NCBI GenBank assembly: GCA_963575745.1
Contig: CAUYUJ010019082.1
Span: 587,626-651,625, forward strand
DNA length: 64,000 nt
Direction: 5' to 3'
Source: Prorocentrum cordatum
Taxonomy: Eukaryota > Sar > Dinophyceae > Prorocentrales > Prorocentraceae
A program made the translations under genes and the position numbers. Below are positions 51,726-61,785 of the stretch, piece after piece (position 1 is the stretch's first letter; every line of letters begins with the position of its first letter). The notes beneath the pieces are model-generated. The model had not been told where the DNA came from, did not search any database, and saw only the letters and a list, made by a program, of their open reading frames with translations.

Positions 51726-51784
51726 CCGCGCCGACGAGAGCGAAGCGCGAGCTGCTCGAGGTCAAGGCGCCGACCAGCCCTACC

Positions 51785-52228
51785 ATGGGCACGCCAGGAC
51801 ACAGCGCGGGTCACGACGCCCAGCTCCCGTGCGGCACGACGGCAGCTCACTTCCTGCCTCGGATTCGCCCCGACTGCAGCGACCTCGAGGACGCGCCCAA
51901 TCGGCGGAAGAACGACGACAAGTTGCAGGCTGCATTGGGCGCAGTCGTCGTCAGCGGCGCCGCGTCCGCGTCCGAGGCGGGGTCGGCGCGCCGCAGCGGA
52001 GACGGCTACGGCAGCGACGTCCACGACGACGACATGATGCCGAACAGCGACGACGAGAACCCCATGGAGGCCCTGAGGCGGCCCAGGAGCATCGCCAGCA
52101 GCCAGGGCGACGACGACGACGACCAGATGATGGCCATCGCGATGCAGCGGCCCAAGGTGCAGACGTCCATCCACGACGACGACGACGCGCCGAGCGCCGC
52201 CGCCGCGCCTTCCGACTGCACAGGGTAA
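51785..52228 (+). CDS. Hypothetical acidic protein, possible retroposed transcript
   Basis: A 147-codon frame starting MGTPGHSAGHDAQLPCGTTA. The N terminus is mixed (AAHFLPRIRPDCSDLEDAPN), and the rest is Asp/Ser/Ala-rich and probably disordered (GSDVHDDDMMPNSDDENPME, SSQGDDDDDQMMAIAMQRPK). I do not recognise it. An SL relic 470 bp upstream on the same strand and the Ala-rich minisatellite between them suggest that it is part of a reinserted mRNA whose coding region may extend upstream through the minisatellite. A stop follows directly after SDCTG. Confidence 0.4.
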   Translation: MGTPGHSAGHDAQLPCGTTAAHFLPRIRPDCSDLEDAPNRRKNDDKLQAALGAVVVSGAASASEAGSARRSGDGYGSDVHDDDMMPNSDDENPMEALRRPRSIASSQGDDDDDQMMAIAMQRPKVQTSIHDDDDAPSAAAAPSDCTG

Positions 52229-52317
52229 AACGGGGGGTTGGGGATGTTAATTTCATGCGTGCCATGTTTGAGCATGCGATGTCAGAACCATAATGGGACT
52301 TATGACCAGGAGGATGA

Positions 52318-52445
52318 GGTAGAGGAGGAGGAAGGGGAGGAGGGGGATGAGAATGATGAGGAAGAGGAAGATGAGGAGGAGGAGGAGGAAGAGGAGGAGG
52401 AGGAGGAAGGAGGAGGAGGAGGATGATGATGATGATGATGATGAC
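52318..52445. repeat. (GAG)n and (GAT)n microsatellite
   Basis: A GAGGAG/GAGGAT run passing into (ATG)n, directly upstream of a dispersed repeat. The same arrangement recurs at 63540-63722. Confidence 0.9.
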
Positions 52446-52795
52446 GCGCCATGAAAGGTCGGTTCTCCCTAAACACAAACCTGAGAAGCCACCAATACGC
52501 CAAACGCGTACGGTAGAGAAAGAGGGAAGCAGGAAGAGGCAGGAGAAGCGAGGGAGAAAAGAGAAGAACAAAGAAAGATCCCAACCCAAGATTGAATCCC
52601 ATGATATTGGACGCCAACAAGAGAGTAAACCAACTGTCCAATTGTGACAGAAATCATGAATGAAACCCGTGATACTCCAAGAAAACGTGAATGATTGAAG
52701 CCCACCTTGAATTGAACCCAGGATACTGAATAAAACCTGCCCAATCTGAATAAAGGTGTGAGCCATGGGAAACGTAATGCAAGGTGATGGGTAAT
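52437..52795 (+). repeat. Dispersed repeat, second family, copy 1
   Basis: GCGCCATGAAAGGTCGGTTCTCCC, then AAACCTGAGAAGCCACCAAT, GCGTACGGTAGAGAAAGAG, CCCAACCCAAGATTGAA, GAAATCATGAATGAAA, and GAAACGTAATGCAAGGT at the end. The same words occur in the same order at 63715-64000. The latter half is built of degenerate TTGAA(C/T)CCCA-type words. Confidence 0.85.
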
Positions 52796-53282
52796 ACTTG
52801 ATCGTTCAAAATGTCTTGAATGGCTTGAGAGGCTCCCATAAATTGAGTAACTCTAGCACCTTGCTTGATTTGCGCAAACCAGGGATTGAGGTGAAGAGAA
52901 CTTTCATTGAGTCCCTTAAAACCCAGAAAACATAAATAATAGCCCAATCCAATAAAGTGGTGAAAGAAGACTAGACATTGAATTGAATGTCCCAATCACG
53001 CGGTGACCCAGAAGATATGGAGGCATACAAAATAAGGACTGAAACCGAGTGGTCCCAGCAGCGAAAACCCCACTCCAGTTGAACCAAGCTGTGCGAAGTC
53101 ACTGAATTCAAGGAAATAAAACGTGAGATGCAGTGGGTGTTTGTGGAAGGTATTGGCCCACTATCATTGTCAGAGAACATGCAAGGGAGGTTAACGGTGA
53201 GACTAAGAAACCTCCAATGGCCGCAGGCCCATGCACCGCAGACGCCGATAGGTTGAGACTGAGGAAGCCCCAAAAGAGATAA
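52796..53282. other. Degenerate CCCA..TTGAA repeat DNA, no gene
   Basis: Contains scattered variants of CCCAGTTGAA, TTGAATTGAACCCA and similar words on the plus strand. This composition continues in 55133-55960 and 61100-61265 and suggests a decayed minisatellite. Confidence 0.5.
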
Positions 53283-55059
53283 TCACGGATACTTCCAGCG
53301 CCACTTTTCCACAAAGAAGTCTCCGTCCCACCAGTAGTCTGAAAGGTACCAAACAACCGGGTATGGCCAGCCCGATTCGGGATCAAACCAGGTGTCGTAG
53401 TACTCTGTGTACCAGACTTTGGTATAGACCTTTTCTTCTTCGCAGTAATTCCACATCCCACCCGAACCTTGGAACCACTTGAGGCGCTTCCTGGATTCCA
53501 GCTTGGCTGGAAGTAAACGTTTGACCATCCCTGGTTTAATGGATGTCCCAGCCTCTTCGTACAAGACTACCGTCTAGGTTTGAGGCGAAACGGCTACTGA
53601 CCGACAGCCAATTCTTTCCAAGGAACTCTCCGAGCCCTTTCGTCGGGTCCTCTAACGTTTACGAATAGCCTATTAAAGCCGTTGTTCCGACACGCTTCGA
53701 AGAGCGGAATTTTGCACCAATCGTACGTAAGGAAGGGACCACCTAGGTTCGAAGGGATAAGAAACCGTGCTGGCAACTTTACCGCCCTTTGGAATAGCAA
53801 CGTGGAGCAATGAGAGAGCGCTTCAAGGTCTTGTTTGCATAAGAAGCAAACCTTGCGTTTAGACCTGCAAAGCTTCCCCTGAAAGTAAACGTGAGGGTCG
53901 GACGCCTTGGGAAGTAGCATACCGAAATCTTGAGCCCGACACTGCAGGGAGCGACAGGGGAAAGGAACGAGAGATGGCCCAGCAGAGGCAGATCGATGAG
54001 GACGGGATTGTTGCGAAGCCACGGTATCCCTACGATCACAGAGATCAGGCGGGTCCCAGATAGAATCGCATAAGTGACATCACCTGGTGTCAGCCAATCC
54101 CGAAGGCGGAGACAGAGGGAGAGAGAACACAAAGTGGTTTTGAGGCCGACCAAAAGTAAATTCCGTTGGGGAGTCAAAACCCCGCTCCATTAATACTGGA
54201 GCCTGTTCTCTGAGGCTGCAATCAGGTATGATACCCAAACCTCCGAAGATGGCGACACGTTAAATTTGTGAACTTGCATTCCGTGGAACATTGCCACGGC
54301 AAACTTCCTAGTGTGGGGAGCGCATGGGCCTCGGAAGAGACGACGGTCTTTCCCCGTCCGAGCGAACGACCCATGTTGGTCAGCAAACATCAGAATAGAC
54401 CGAATGGAGCTGATAATGGGAGAAATTCCCTCAATGATGTTCCAGAACCGATCAGGCTCAACATACCCCACTCCCAAGCCTAACTCCATCAGATCTCCGA
54501 CGAGCTCTAACCACCTGGAGGTGTCGGGCTCCCTATTCCACCGTTCACGAACCATCCTCTGTACATCGGTAACACGGCCCGCCACTGAACGGAGCTCCTC
54601 CACAGACTTGTATGAGGCACTTGTAGGTTGTCTCCTTTGAAGATACCTGGCCATGTGGCCCCAAATGTTCCACCAAATGGTGTAGATGAAATTCCCAGGG
54701 TCTGACCAACGGTTGTCGTAGAACACGGCACCCTTGTACGACATTGTCTTGATCTGTACAAAAGACATGGTGCGTACGGCGATTCCCACAATTCCAATCA
54801 GGTCTTTGCAGGCCTTACTGGAGAAAAAGGCCTCAAAGAGATTCCAAAGCTGTCTCAGAGGTATCTCGAATTCACGTCCCTTCTCGCACATGTGAAGAGT
54901 GACACATCTCCTTGGACAATACGATCCTGAATTCGAGGGAACGATCTCGGAACTTTCGATTGCCAGTGCCCGCGGGCAAACTGATGCCCATGCCTCAAAT
55001 ATACAGCATTGGAGCGATTTTGAATTCCATGGCCTCACAACCCTCTGGGGGGCGAGCAT
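53283..55059 (-). pseudogene. Second SL-bearing retroposed gene, broken, unknown protein
   Basis: It begins MLAPQRVVRPWNSKSLQCCI at 55059, about 50 bp after an SL relic. The first frame has 289 codons (YDNRWSDPGNFIYTIWWNIW, DGVGYVEPDRFW-like, ending RLQY-stop at 54190). The same frame resumes at 54177 (LTPQRNLLLVGLKTTLCSLS), then the sense shifts to another frame (GMLLPKASDPHVYFQGKLC) with a Cys/His cluster KVCFLCKQDLEALSHC, ending at 53594. A separate aromatic-rich 93-codon frame (53283-53564: VYTKVWYTEYYDTWFDPESG) follows. No family is recognised. It is probably one mRNA copy of at least 500 codons that decayed after insertion. Confidence 0.55.
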
Positions 55060-55111
55060 GATTGTGTTCCCAGAGCTTGAAAAGAGGTAGGGGCTAGACG
55101 TGCAATGCTAA

Positions 55112-55132
55112 TTGAACCAAAATGACTACAGA
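55112..55132 (-). other. Decayed full-length spliced leader
   Basis: In minus sense 55132-55112 reads CTGTAGTCATTTTGGTTCAAT, 17 of 21 identical to the SL. Three of the four differences are C to T. It sits immediately 5' of the ORF starting at 55059. Confidence 0.75.
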
Positions 55133-55954
55133 TAGCTGGCATGCCAAACAAGCCAACTGACAGACAGGGGCCGAGAGATGGGGTGATGGAGAAAATGGAT
55201 GCCCTTTATCAGTGAGCGAACGGCAGTCCAAGTCCTGGCCAGCAAGGCGGAATTAACAATCCCAGGCCGACCCATTTGTACGAAAGTGGAGAAGAAAACA
55301 GACCACCAAACAATCCCCAGAGAGAACTTGAAACGGCAAGGGCTTTGACCAAAGGTGTGTAACAGCCCTGCTAAACCCCATCAGTTGAATCGAGAAGAAA
55401 AGAGAGAAGATGCAGACCCAGCTCTTGCAAGGTGGCCTATGGGCCACCTGCCCCGAGAGACTCACGATCCCAAGCAATCCCAAATTGCAACGAATGCCAT
55501 AGACTCAGCAAAGTAAGGAAATATACGATCCCACCTGACCCATTTTCGACTGAAATGAAGAGCCAGACTAAGGATAAAGCGGTCCCAGTTGAAATGAACC
55601 CATCTAGGCTGTGGACAAAGCCATAAGGACTCCACTACTTTGGCCCTGACGGAAATTGAGAAGCAAAGAACTTGATACAAGCCATAGATGGAGATTCTGA
55701 CGTCCCAGTTGAATCAGACCTGAACTAAAAGGGCACTGGACACAGATGGCCCCACGAGAAGCATAGTTTGTTTGTATCTTCAGAGCTGCCTCAGTCACAT
55801 GAGGAAACGAGGTTTGCAGAGCAAGTGGCACCTAACAGTGGCACTGTTTCCCGTCTCCACCGTAATAAGATCACCCACGTCTTCATACGAGTCCTTGACG
55901 TAGAGGAGTGCCACAATACAGCTGCCCGCGAATATCTGAGATTTATCATGTAGC
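55133..55954. other. Spacer with degenerate TTGAA/CCCA words, no gene
   Basis: Several copies of TCCCAGTTGAA-like words (near 55583 and 55704) and otherwise unique sequence. Only short open frames occur. Confidence 0.45.
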
Positions 55955-57100
55955 CTATCCTTTTTTGGGACAGACCTCGGGACCAATGGACTCCTCTTTG
56001 GTATAAAACCTCGCGCTGAACAAGTGAATGTCCTTGGAACGAAATGTGTTGAGCCCAAAGTGCCAGAGGATCATCGTAACGTCCCTGGTGGTGAGGTACC
56101 CGTGCTCACCCAAAACTGGGATGCTTTCCGAAATCAGTGGACCTTGATTGTCTATGATGAAAGGAGTGAGCTCTCGAATAGTAAAGATTTGGAAGTGCTC
56201 TCCGACCTTTGCCTTAACAGTGTTCAGGCCTGTGAGCTGGGGAACAAAGACCATGATATAGCGCCTTGAGCTGGTGTGGTCTGTGCCGCCCTTAGGAGCG
56301 AAAATTGGGCATCCCGAATGATCGTACTCCAACTGTGACTTCAGGATTGGAGGACCCAACTTGCTGATCCAGGGCTTCTTGTCTTGTTCCCAGCTCTTTG
56401 GGGCAGGCTGTGACTTTCGGTCGGGCGAGTCGACTTCTGCTTCAGAGCCAGAAGAGGAACTCCTGGAGCCTGGAGAATCCGAAGACGGCACTTCCCAAAT
56501 TGTGCCGCCCACTGGTTTGGCAGGTGTTTCCCCACGATAGTCCTGTGTCTCAGGCAGGATGTCATCCGAGTCGGGCTTTGACCCAGACCCGCCTCCCTGC
56601 GGTTGTTTCTTAAACCCGATAGAGTACTGCATCTTCCTAGCAATCGGCGTGCGGCTCCGAGAGGCCGAATTTCCCCTGCGCACAGGAGCAGGAGGTGGGG
56701 TGGGGAGAATCCTTGCATCGCGAGGGCCAGCGCTTGAGGATGCCTTGGCTTTGAGTTCCTGATTCTTGAATTCTACTGTCCTCGCTTGATCCTCCTTTTT
56801 CTGTTCGAGCTTCTTCTGCAACTTGATTTTCTTATCGTTCGAGATGAGAACTGGCTTCGCTTCCATCTTGACTTGACGATTGCGAGCCCAACGGTCTAAG
56901 GCGTGGTGGTCGAAGCCAAAGAAAAGAGGAACAGTAGGCTGAATCTGGTTCCCAGACCGATCCAGATCCTGAGAGTAAAGGGTGTCCGTAGTGAAGGAGA
57001 AGAGCCCCAATGGGCGCAGTGCGATACCGAAGTGTGCCTGGATGCACCAGACCGAGCCAATGGCTACTGAGGACGAAGGTGAAGCGGTTGCCGAACCCAA
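55955..57100 (-). pseudogene. LINE-3 C-terminal extension, unknown domain
   Basis: A 381-codon frame overlapping the RT frame's end. It starts GSATASPSSSVAIGSVWCIQ, then a Lys/Glu/Gln-rich helix (KKIKLQKKLEQKKEDQARTV), a Ser/Pro-rich disordered stretch (SDSPGSRSSSSGSEAEVDSP) and a globular C-terminal domain (RRYIMVFVPQLTGLNTVKAK, FTIRELTPFIIDNQGPLISE, DVTMILWHFGLNTFRSKDIH). In LINE-1 and LINE-2 an RNase H occupies the C terminus. Here no RNase H motifs can be found. The function is unknown. Confidence 0.6.
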
Positions 57101-58761
57101 TCGAGCATTTCTTTGGCGAGGCCCAGACGGAACTTTTTGTCCCTGGAACCCTGCGGAGAAAATAAGGTGGTCCAGGCATCCTTATCGTACCTGAAAACGT
57201 ACCCCCTATGCGAGCGTGAGTGGGTACGGCTGCCACCCCAGTGGTCAAAGGAGCGATTCTGAGTAACCCAATGCTTACAATAGTGAAACAGCCTCGACGA
57301 AAAATCTTCTGGATGTCTTTGCATGTGTGAGACCCAACTGATGGCGGAGTCCAAATGGAAGATAGCCCAAGAAACTTCTTTGAACCCCTTGATTTTGCGG
57401 TTTCTGCGCAAACTGTATTGTTCAGGAGATTCCCCTGGGAGCCTTTTGAGTTTCAACATGATCCTGATACATTGATTCTGAGCCTTGGTAATTAAATCCG
57501 CCGTCGTCTTACAAGGAACCCAGGCGGCACCTCTGGATCGTATAATCCCTCCCGCCATGCAGTTCAATTTGGAGAGACGTTTAGACATGGGGGTATGCTC
57601 GTTAATCAAAAACTTACTGTTAGCCCAAAAGGCTTTGTTGATCTGCGAAATACCCCGCTTGACATCTTCGTGGCAGGAACCAGTGGCAGTGAGAACAGGG
57701 CCCAGCACCTTGGCCTCAGGTACCACCGACCATGTTTTCCCGAAGGGGTCCGACCACTTATAGCCTTGAAAGTGGTAGGGATAAGCCGGAAGAATTTCCC
57801 GATCATCTTTGAGCCTGAGCCGATGTTCATTCCAAAGCTCCGACTCAACTAATGCGGTCAGAGTTGCAAGATCCTGTTCCGAGGAGGCCACTACAAAAAT
57901 ATTATCTGACCAGCTGAAGAGTGCAATTCTGAAGTCAAATCCCAACTGCTCACAGCGAATGGCGATTCCCAAAGAGGAATGTGTGATTTTCTCCAAAGTG
58001 GAAGCGAAGCAATCTTCCACGGAAACGCGCGCCAGAATGCAAGCTGTCCCAGCTCCTTGCATCAACCCTCGGTCTCTTTGGATAATCCCAGTGTTTGAGT
58101 CCAGGAGAGAAATGGAGACACGAGGATTCCTGTGCAGCCTGATGCAGCCCACTGCTAGGAAGAAAGGGACTCCCCGTCCCAGTAGGCTCCGTAAAACCAT
58201 TCCGTAACGAATCTGATCGTGGTGAGCTTTGATATCAGTAATCCCAACCATTCCTTTGTTGAAGTGATCTCTCCCATATTCTAAAATGTGGTAGACACTC
58301 GTGTGAAGCTCTTGTAATTGTCCACCTTTGCTTAATCCAAAAATCAGGCCCTTGAGACCTTTGGAGTCAGTGTATGAATCCAGAACTGGAAGAATGGCCT
58401 TCGCCACATATGCGTGCCCAATCTTGGCAATAGCAGGCTGAGGAATAACAACTCTAGTTTGAGAAGGGGTTCCAAAACCCTTGATCTTGTTACCCAGGTG
58501 GCCCCCGAGTGTGACGTCGTTCCAGAACTCGGGGTTGCCTAAGCAGGCTTGTATACACCCCTTGAGCCTTTGGGACCAGCCTGAAACTTTGATGACAGCC
58601 GTGCAGGCAAACTCCGTGTCAATCTTTCGAGGGGCCTTGATGTCGTCCAGCGCGTCCTCCAGCAAGGACGGGATGATGGGGTCGTCGTAGAAATTGAAAA
58701 AAAACCCAATGATCGAAGCCAGGCGATGTCCTCCTGACGCTCCGAGTCTGAGAGTCCCCAC
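57064..58761 (-). pseudogene. LINE-3 reverse transcriptase
   Basis: The RT sense begins after the T8 run (FFNFYDDPIIPSLLEDALDD). Motif A is MVGITDIKAHHDQI (Asp present), motif B is DRGLMQGAGTACILA and motif C is ALFSWSDNIFVVAS (57901-57912), with Ser-Asp-Asn. The thumb region follows, with KLKRLPGESPEQYSLRRNRK and HYCKHWVTQNRSFDHWGGSR. The first codons of the listed frame (MGTLRLGASGGHRLASIIG) are the out-of-frame end of the endonuclease linker. It is either a pseudogene or a fusion made by -1 frameshifting. Confidence 0.8.
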
Positions 58762-60008
58762 CTCTCTCTATATTCTTCTGCAACCAGTGTGGTACAGCGA
58801 TCCACTTCAAAAATCTTGACCTGATCTACACAAAAACCCAAAATGGGAAGAAGAGACTTGCGTGAAGCCCAGACTCGTTTTCCTTGGGATGCGTTGAGCG
58901 CCACTTGAGCCAATTCACGCTGAAGTTTCGTTATCTTGAGTGCTTTCAAAAGGAGCTGACCCAAGGCAACCCTCGAGGCTTCGTTAAGTTCGGAGTTGAA
59001 CCGCGTCCTGAGACTCTTGACCCAAAATGGCTCTTCGGCAAATCTCCTAAAACTCCTAGGAGGGGCCTGAGTCGCTTCATACACCTGTCCCAACATATTT
59101 TCCCAGAAATCAAAAGAGAGAGTAAGGTCCCTTGGATCGTGGTACCTTACCGCACATGAGTCAGGCTGTTCTTCATCATTTAGACGAGTAAGTTCCGCTG
59201 ATTCGGGGAACAGACCCTGGGCAATCTTCCTGACCTCCAAAATGTTTGTAGGGGTCCAAAGGAGCGGTCTCCTCTTAAGGGTCCGCTGCGGAAAGGCCAG
59301 GACGTCGCATCCGATGAGCGCATGGTCCCCAGGGGCGCCCGCCCAGCAGGCGAAGCAGTCAGATGAAAGGTCACCCCTGGCGAGAGCAATGTGATCGATC
59401 GTACTGCTGGCTTGAGAGAGCGCCTGTTCCCCGTCGGGCTTCCTTGTGAATTGCATGGAAGTCTCCTGGAACCTGAGAGGGCACCAATGGAGGTCGAGGT
59501 AGGAGCAAGCTTCGCAGAACGAAAGAAATGTTTGGTCTCCGTTGCCTTGATCTGCGTTCATGTCCCCAAGCCAGGAGAGAGTGGATCCGACAGGACGGGA
59601 TCGACCGAGTTGGATGGCGCAGTTGAGAGAATCATGGAAAAATTCATGGGCAAGATGAGAGAAGAGAAAGGATCTGGCATGATGGTGGCATCCATCGAGA
59701 CAGTCAGGACGAAGATCAACGCGTATGGATCTCCAATCGCAGACAATGTCTTTCACACGTTTTCTCAGAGATTTGTGCACAAGCACGCCCATGGCCCTGC
59801 ACCCAGGGCCAGGATGATGACGGTAGTAGGCGTGTCCGTTGAAAACGGGGCGAAGAAGCCCATCGTTTTGAAGGCAGCCCTTGAAATCCGCCTCTAGGAT
59901 ACAAATTAAGCCCCAGCATTTCAGCTCGAGCAGATCTAGATTGGCTTGCATAAGGGTCTCGTCTGCCCACTTGCCTTGCACGTTGAGTGCACAGACAAGG
60001 CCCCTCAC
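58539..60008 (-). CDS. LINE-3 APE endonuclease (5' part of ORF2)
   Basis: A 489-codon frame starting MRGLVCALNVQGKWADETLM (N of motif 1 in ALNVQG). CILEADFKG carries the catalytic Glu, STLSWLGDMNADQGN is GDxN, and SSTIDHIALARG and APGDHALIGCD form the final DH motif. All APE catalytic residues are visible. After it comes a helical linker (LLLKALKITKLQRELAQVAL) and EEYRERWGLSDSERQEDIAW, then the frame is lost at the T8 run (58697-58704). Residues after that (STTTPSSRPCWRTRWTTSRP) are out of frame. It is 9 bp downstream of the ORF1 stop. Confidence 0.8.
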   Translation of the reverse strand: MRGLVCALNVQGKWADETLMQANLDLLELKCWGLICILEADFKGCLQNDGLLRPVFNGHAYYRHHPGPGCRAMGVLVHKSLRKRVKDIVCDWRSIRVDLRPDCLDGCHHHARSFLFSHLAHEFFHDSLNCAIQLGRSRPVGSTLSWLGDMNADQGNGDQTFLSFCEACSYLDLHWCPLRFQETSMQFTRKPDGEQALSQASSTIDHIALARGDLSSDCFACWAGAPGDHALIGCDVLAFPQRTLKRRPLLWTPTNILEVRKIAQGLFPESAELTRLNDEEQPDSCAVRYHDPRDLTLSFDFWENMLGQVYEATQAPPRSFRRFAEEPFWVKSLRTRFNSELNEASRVALGQLLLKALKITKLQRELAQVALNASQGKRVWASRKSLLPILGFCVDQVKIFEVDRCTTLVAEEYRERWGLSDSERQEDIAWLRSLGFFSISTTTPSSRPCWRTRWTTSRPLERLTRSLPARLSSKFQAGPKGSRGVYKPA

Positions 60009-60017
60009 GTAGGCGTC

Positions 60018-61082
60018 TCAAAGGGAGAGAGCCTCATCAATGGTGTCTTTCAGCGTCTTGCGGAGCGCTTCGTCGGGTATTTCCTTGAAGGACTCGTGCC
60101 ACAGAAATTCCCCATCCTTGATAACACCAATCTGATGATCCAAGACAACGAATTTGCGGGTCCGTGAACAAATCACATAACTGTCTGAACGATCTCCCAT
60201 TGCCTTTTCCAGTGCACTAGAAACTGTCTTGAATAATTTTGCTGGGCCTCGCTCCTCCTTGGTACTGATTTGTCCACACCAGATTAAATTTTCTAAGTAC
60301 CCAGGAATCTTGAGATCACGGATCGTGGCTGCCGCTTGAAGTCCCACCGATACCGAACTCCACTTGATCTCAACACAGCTCCCATATCCGAAAGGGGCAA
60401 CAATGTGCGTGGGCTGGGGAACATCTGCTCGGCGCAAGACCGCTCGCGCCTTTTCCAGAGCATCCTGCTTTTTAAGATTCCAACCCAGGTTAGTGAGAAT
60501 GAAAATGTCTCTGTCTGCTCTTGGGGTGCTTGCCCAAGGCGGACCCTTTTTCTTGGATGGACCCTGGCTTGACTGGCTCTCCAATTGTTTTGCCGCCATT
60601 TCTGCGCGCAGAGCCTTCTGCTCTAGTTCGACTGCCAGAATCCTTTCGTTGAAGGCCTTCTGAACCTCCGTCTCACCTGCCTCAATGTTGGCAAGCTTTA
60701 CCTCATGATCATTGATCAGGGTGACGGCAACCGAGAACTCCTGAGCCAAGGCCTTTTGGGTTCCCAGAACATCCAGTTGTAGGGAGTCAATACGATCCTT
60801 TATGGGAGCGATCTTTCGGTCGAGGAGCGACTCTAGTTGCCCCAAAAAGGCGTCCGTCCCTGTGGCTGTTGAGACAATCCCAGAAGAGCTTGTCCCATTC
60901 TCTCCCAGGCCTGTACCTTTCGCTGAACCCTTGGCGGCCAATGTCCTCATGGCTTTCGATGTATCTTGCTGATTCTCTTTGTCTTCATCTGCCATCCTGG
61001 CGTCGTCTCTCAACCTTTTCTGTTTGTCTATATCTAAAGACAAGAGCTTTTGCATTGTTTCTCCGATCTGTAGTGCCGGCAT
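60018..61082 (-). CDS. LINE-3 ORF1 protein (coiled coil plus RNA-binding half)
   Basis: A 354-codon intact frame starting MPALQIGETMQKLLSLDIDK. The N terminus is charged, followed by a long coiled coil (FLGQLESLLDRKIAPIKDRI, VEVQKAFNE-type heptads, ILAVELEQKALRAEMAAKQL). The C-terminal half is globular with the alternating pattern of an RRM-like domain (RDIFILTNLGWNLKKQDALE, THIVAPFGYGSCVEIKWSSV, SDSYVICSRTRKFVVLDHQI). It likely binds LINE RNA. ORF2 begins 9 bp beyond its stop, as in LINE-1, implying a coupled two-ORF layout. Confidence 0.75.
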   Translation of the reverse strand: MPALQIGETMQKLLSLDIDKQKRLRDDARMADEDKENQQDTSKAMRTLAAKGSAKGTGLGENGTSSSGIVSTATGTDAFLGQLESLLDRKIAPIKDRIDSLQLDVLGTQKALAQEFSVAVTLINDHEVKLANIEAGETEVQKAFNERILAVELEQKALRAEMAAKQLESQSSQGPSKKKGPPWASTPRADRDIFILTNLGWNLKKQDALEKARAVLRRADVPQPTHIVAPFGYGSCVEIKWSSVSVGLQAAATIRDLKIPGYLENLIWCGQISTKEERGPAKLFKTVSSALEKAMGDRSDSYVICSRTRKFVVLDHQIGVIKDGEFLWHESFKEIPDEALRKTLKDTIDEALSL

Positions 61083-61323
61083 GGCTGAGGTGTATACTTA
61101 CGCCCCAATGAATCCCACTCCCAAATGAAGTGAAGCGCCAAATTGACCAAGGCAATGATAGTGTGATCCCGCCGATAAATCCCACCAATGAAAATGAGAT
61201 CCCACCGATGAGAGAAAATCCCAATGATAAATTCCAACAATTGAACCCAAATTGAACCAATCGCTCTCCTCCACGGCGGCGAAGACAGCAATGGCAGCCG
61301 CGCCCCCCCCGCGGCCGCCCCCC

Positions 61324-61366
61324 CTTGAGCCCCTTGGGTCAAGGTCTTGAGCCAAAATGGCTTGAG
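61324..61366 (-). other. Tandem spliced-leader relics at the LINE-3 5' end
   Basis: In minus sense: CTCAAG, then CCATTTTGGCTCAAG (61360-61346), then a degenerate ACCTTGACCCAAG (61345-61333) and a GGGGCTCAAG overlapping its end (61333-61324). The 17-nt stretch AGCCATTTTGGCTCAAG is exact. A relic starting at CC after the TAG of the SL is the form expected when the SL's own AG serves as a trans-splice acceptor. Confidence 0.9.
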
Positions 61367-61560
61367 GAGGAGGAGGAGGATAATGAAGAGGAGGAGGGGG
61401 GGCATGAGGGGGAGAGGTAGGCAGAGGAGGAGGAGGAGGAGGAGGAGGTGGGGGACAATGAGGACGAGGAAGAAGAGGATGAGGAGACGGGGGAGGAGGA
61501 GGAGCAGGATGAGGAGGGGGGCCTCGGGGGGATGATGGGCGCGTGTAGGATGGGGGGAGC
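61365..61560. repeat. (GAG)n-rich tract upstream of LINE-3
   Basis: GAGGAG, GGGGAGGAGG and GATGAGG variants. It begins where the SL relics end, as (TTA)n does at LINE-1. Confidence 0.85.
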
Positions 61561-61785
61561 AGGAGAAACCGAAGGGGGATTAGGATGGGCGCGCGCAGTG
61601 GAAGGACGCGGGAGGTGGGAGGGGGGAAGGCGGTAAAAGGGGGAGTGGAGGAGAGGGGGATGGGGGGCAGGGGAGATGGACGGAGGACGAGACGAATACG
61701 ATGACGACAACGACGTCGGCGACGAGGCGACAACGCACGACCAGAACTGCGACGACGTGATCACGCTTCTGGGGCCACTCTTACC

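Larger units (their letters stand above)
55955..61366 (-). mobile_element. LINE-3: non-LTR retrotransposon with SL relics
   Basis: SL relics (61324-61366), then a leader, ORF1 (60018-61082), endonuclease (58539-60008), RT (57064-58761) and a C-terminal extension (55955-57100). The endonuclease and RT frames are separated by one base at a T8 run, and the RT and extension frames by another shift. No RNase H is found. It is distinct from LINE-1 and LINE-2 in sequence. Confidence 0.85.

Noticed and set aside
50999-51792. 249-codon Ala/Gly-rich minus-strand ORF
   Set aside because: Runs through the 12/24-bp minisatellite and the (GA)n tract. The SL relic supports the opposite strand.
57053-57072. 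Another SL-like string (GTAGCCATTGGCTC, minus)
   Set aside because: It needs an internal deletion and lies inside a coding frame, so it is too weak.
59016-59032. SL-like 17-mer (AGCCATTTTGGGTCAAG, minus) inside LINE-3
   Set aside because: It lies in the conserved coding stretch EEPFWVKSL of ORF2, not at a 5' end, so it is probably coincidence.
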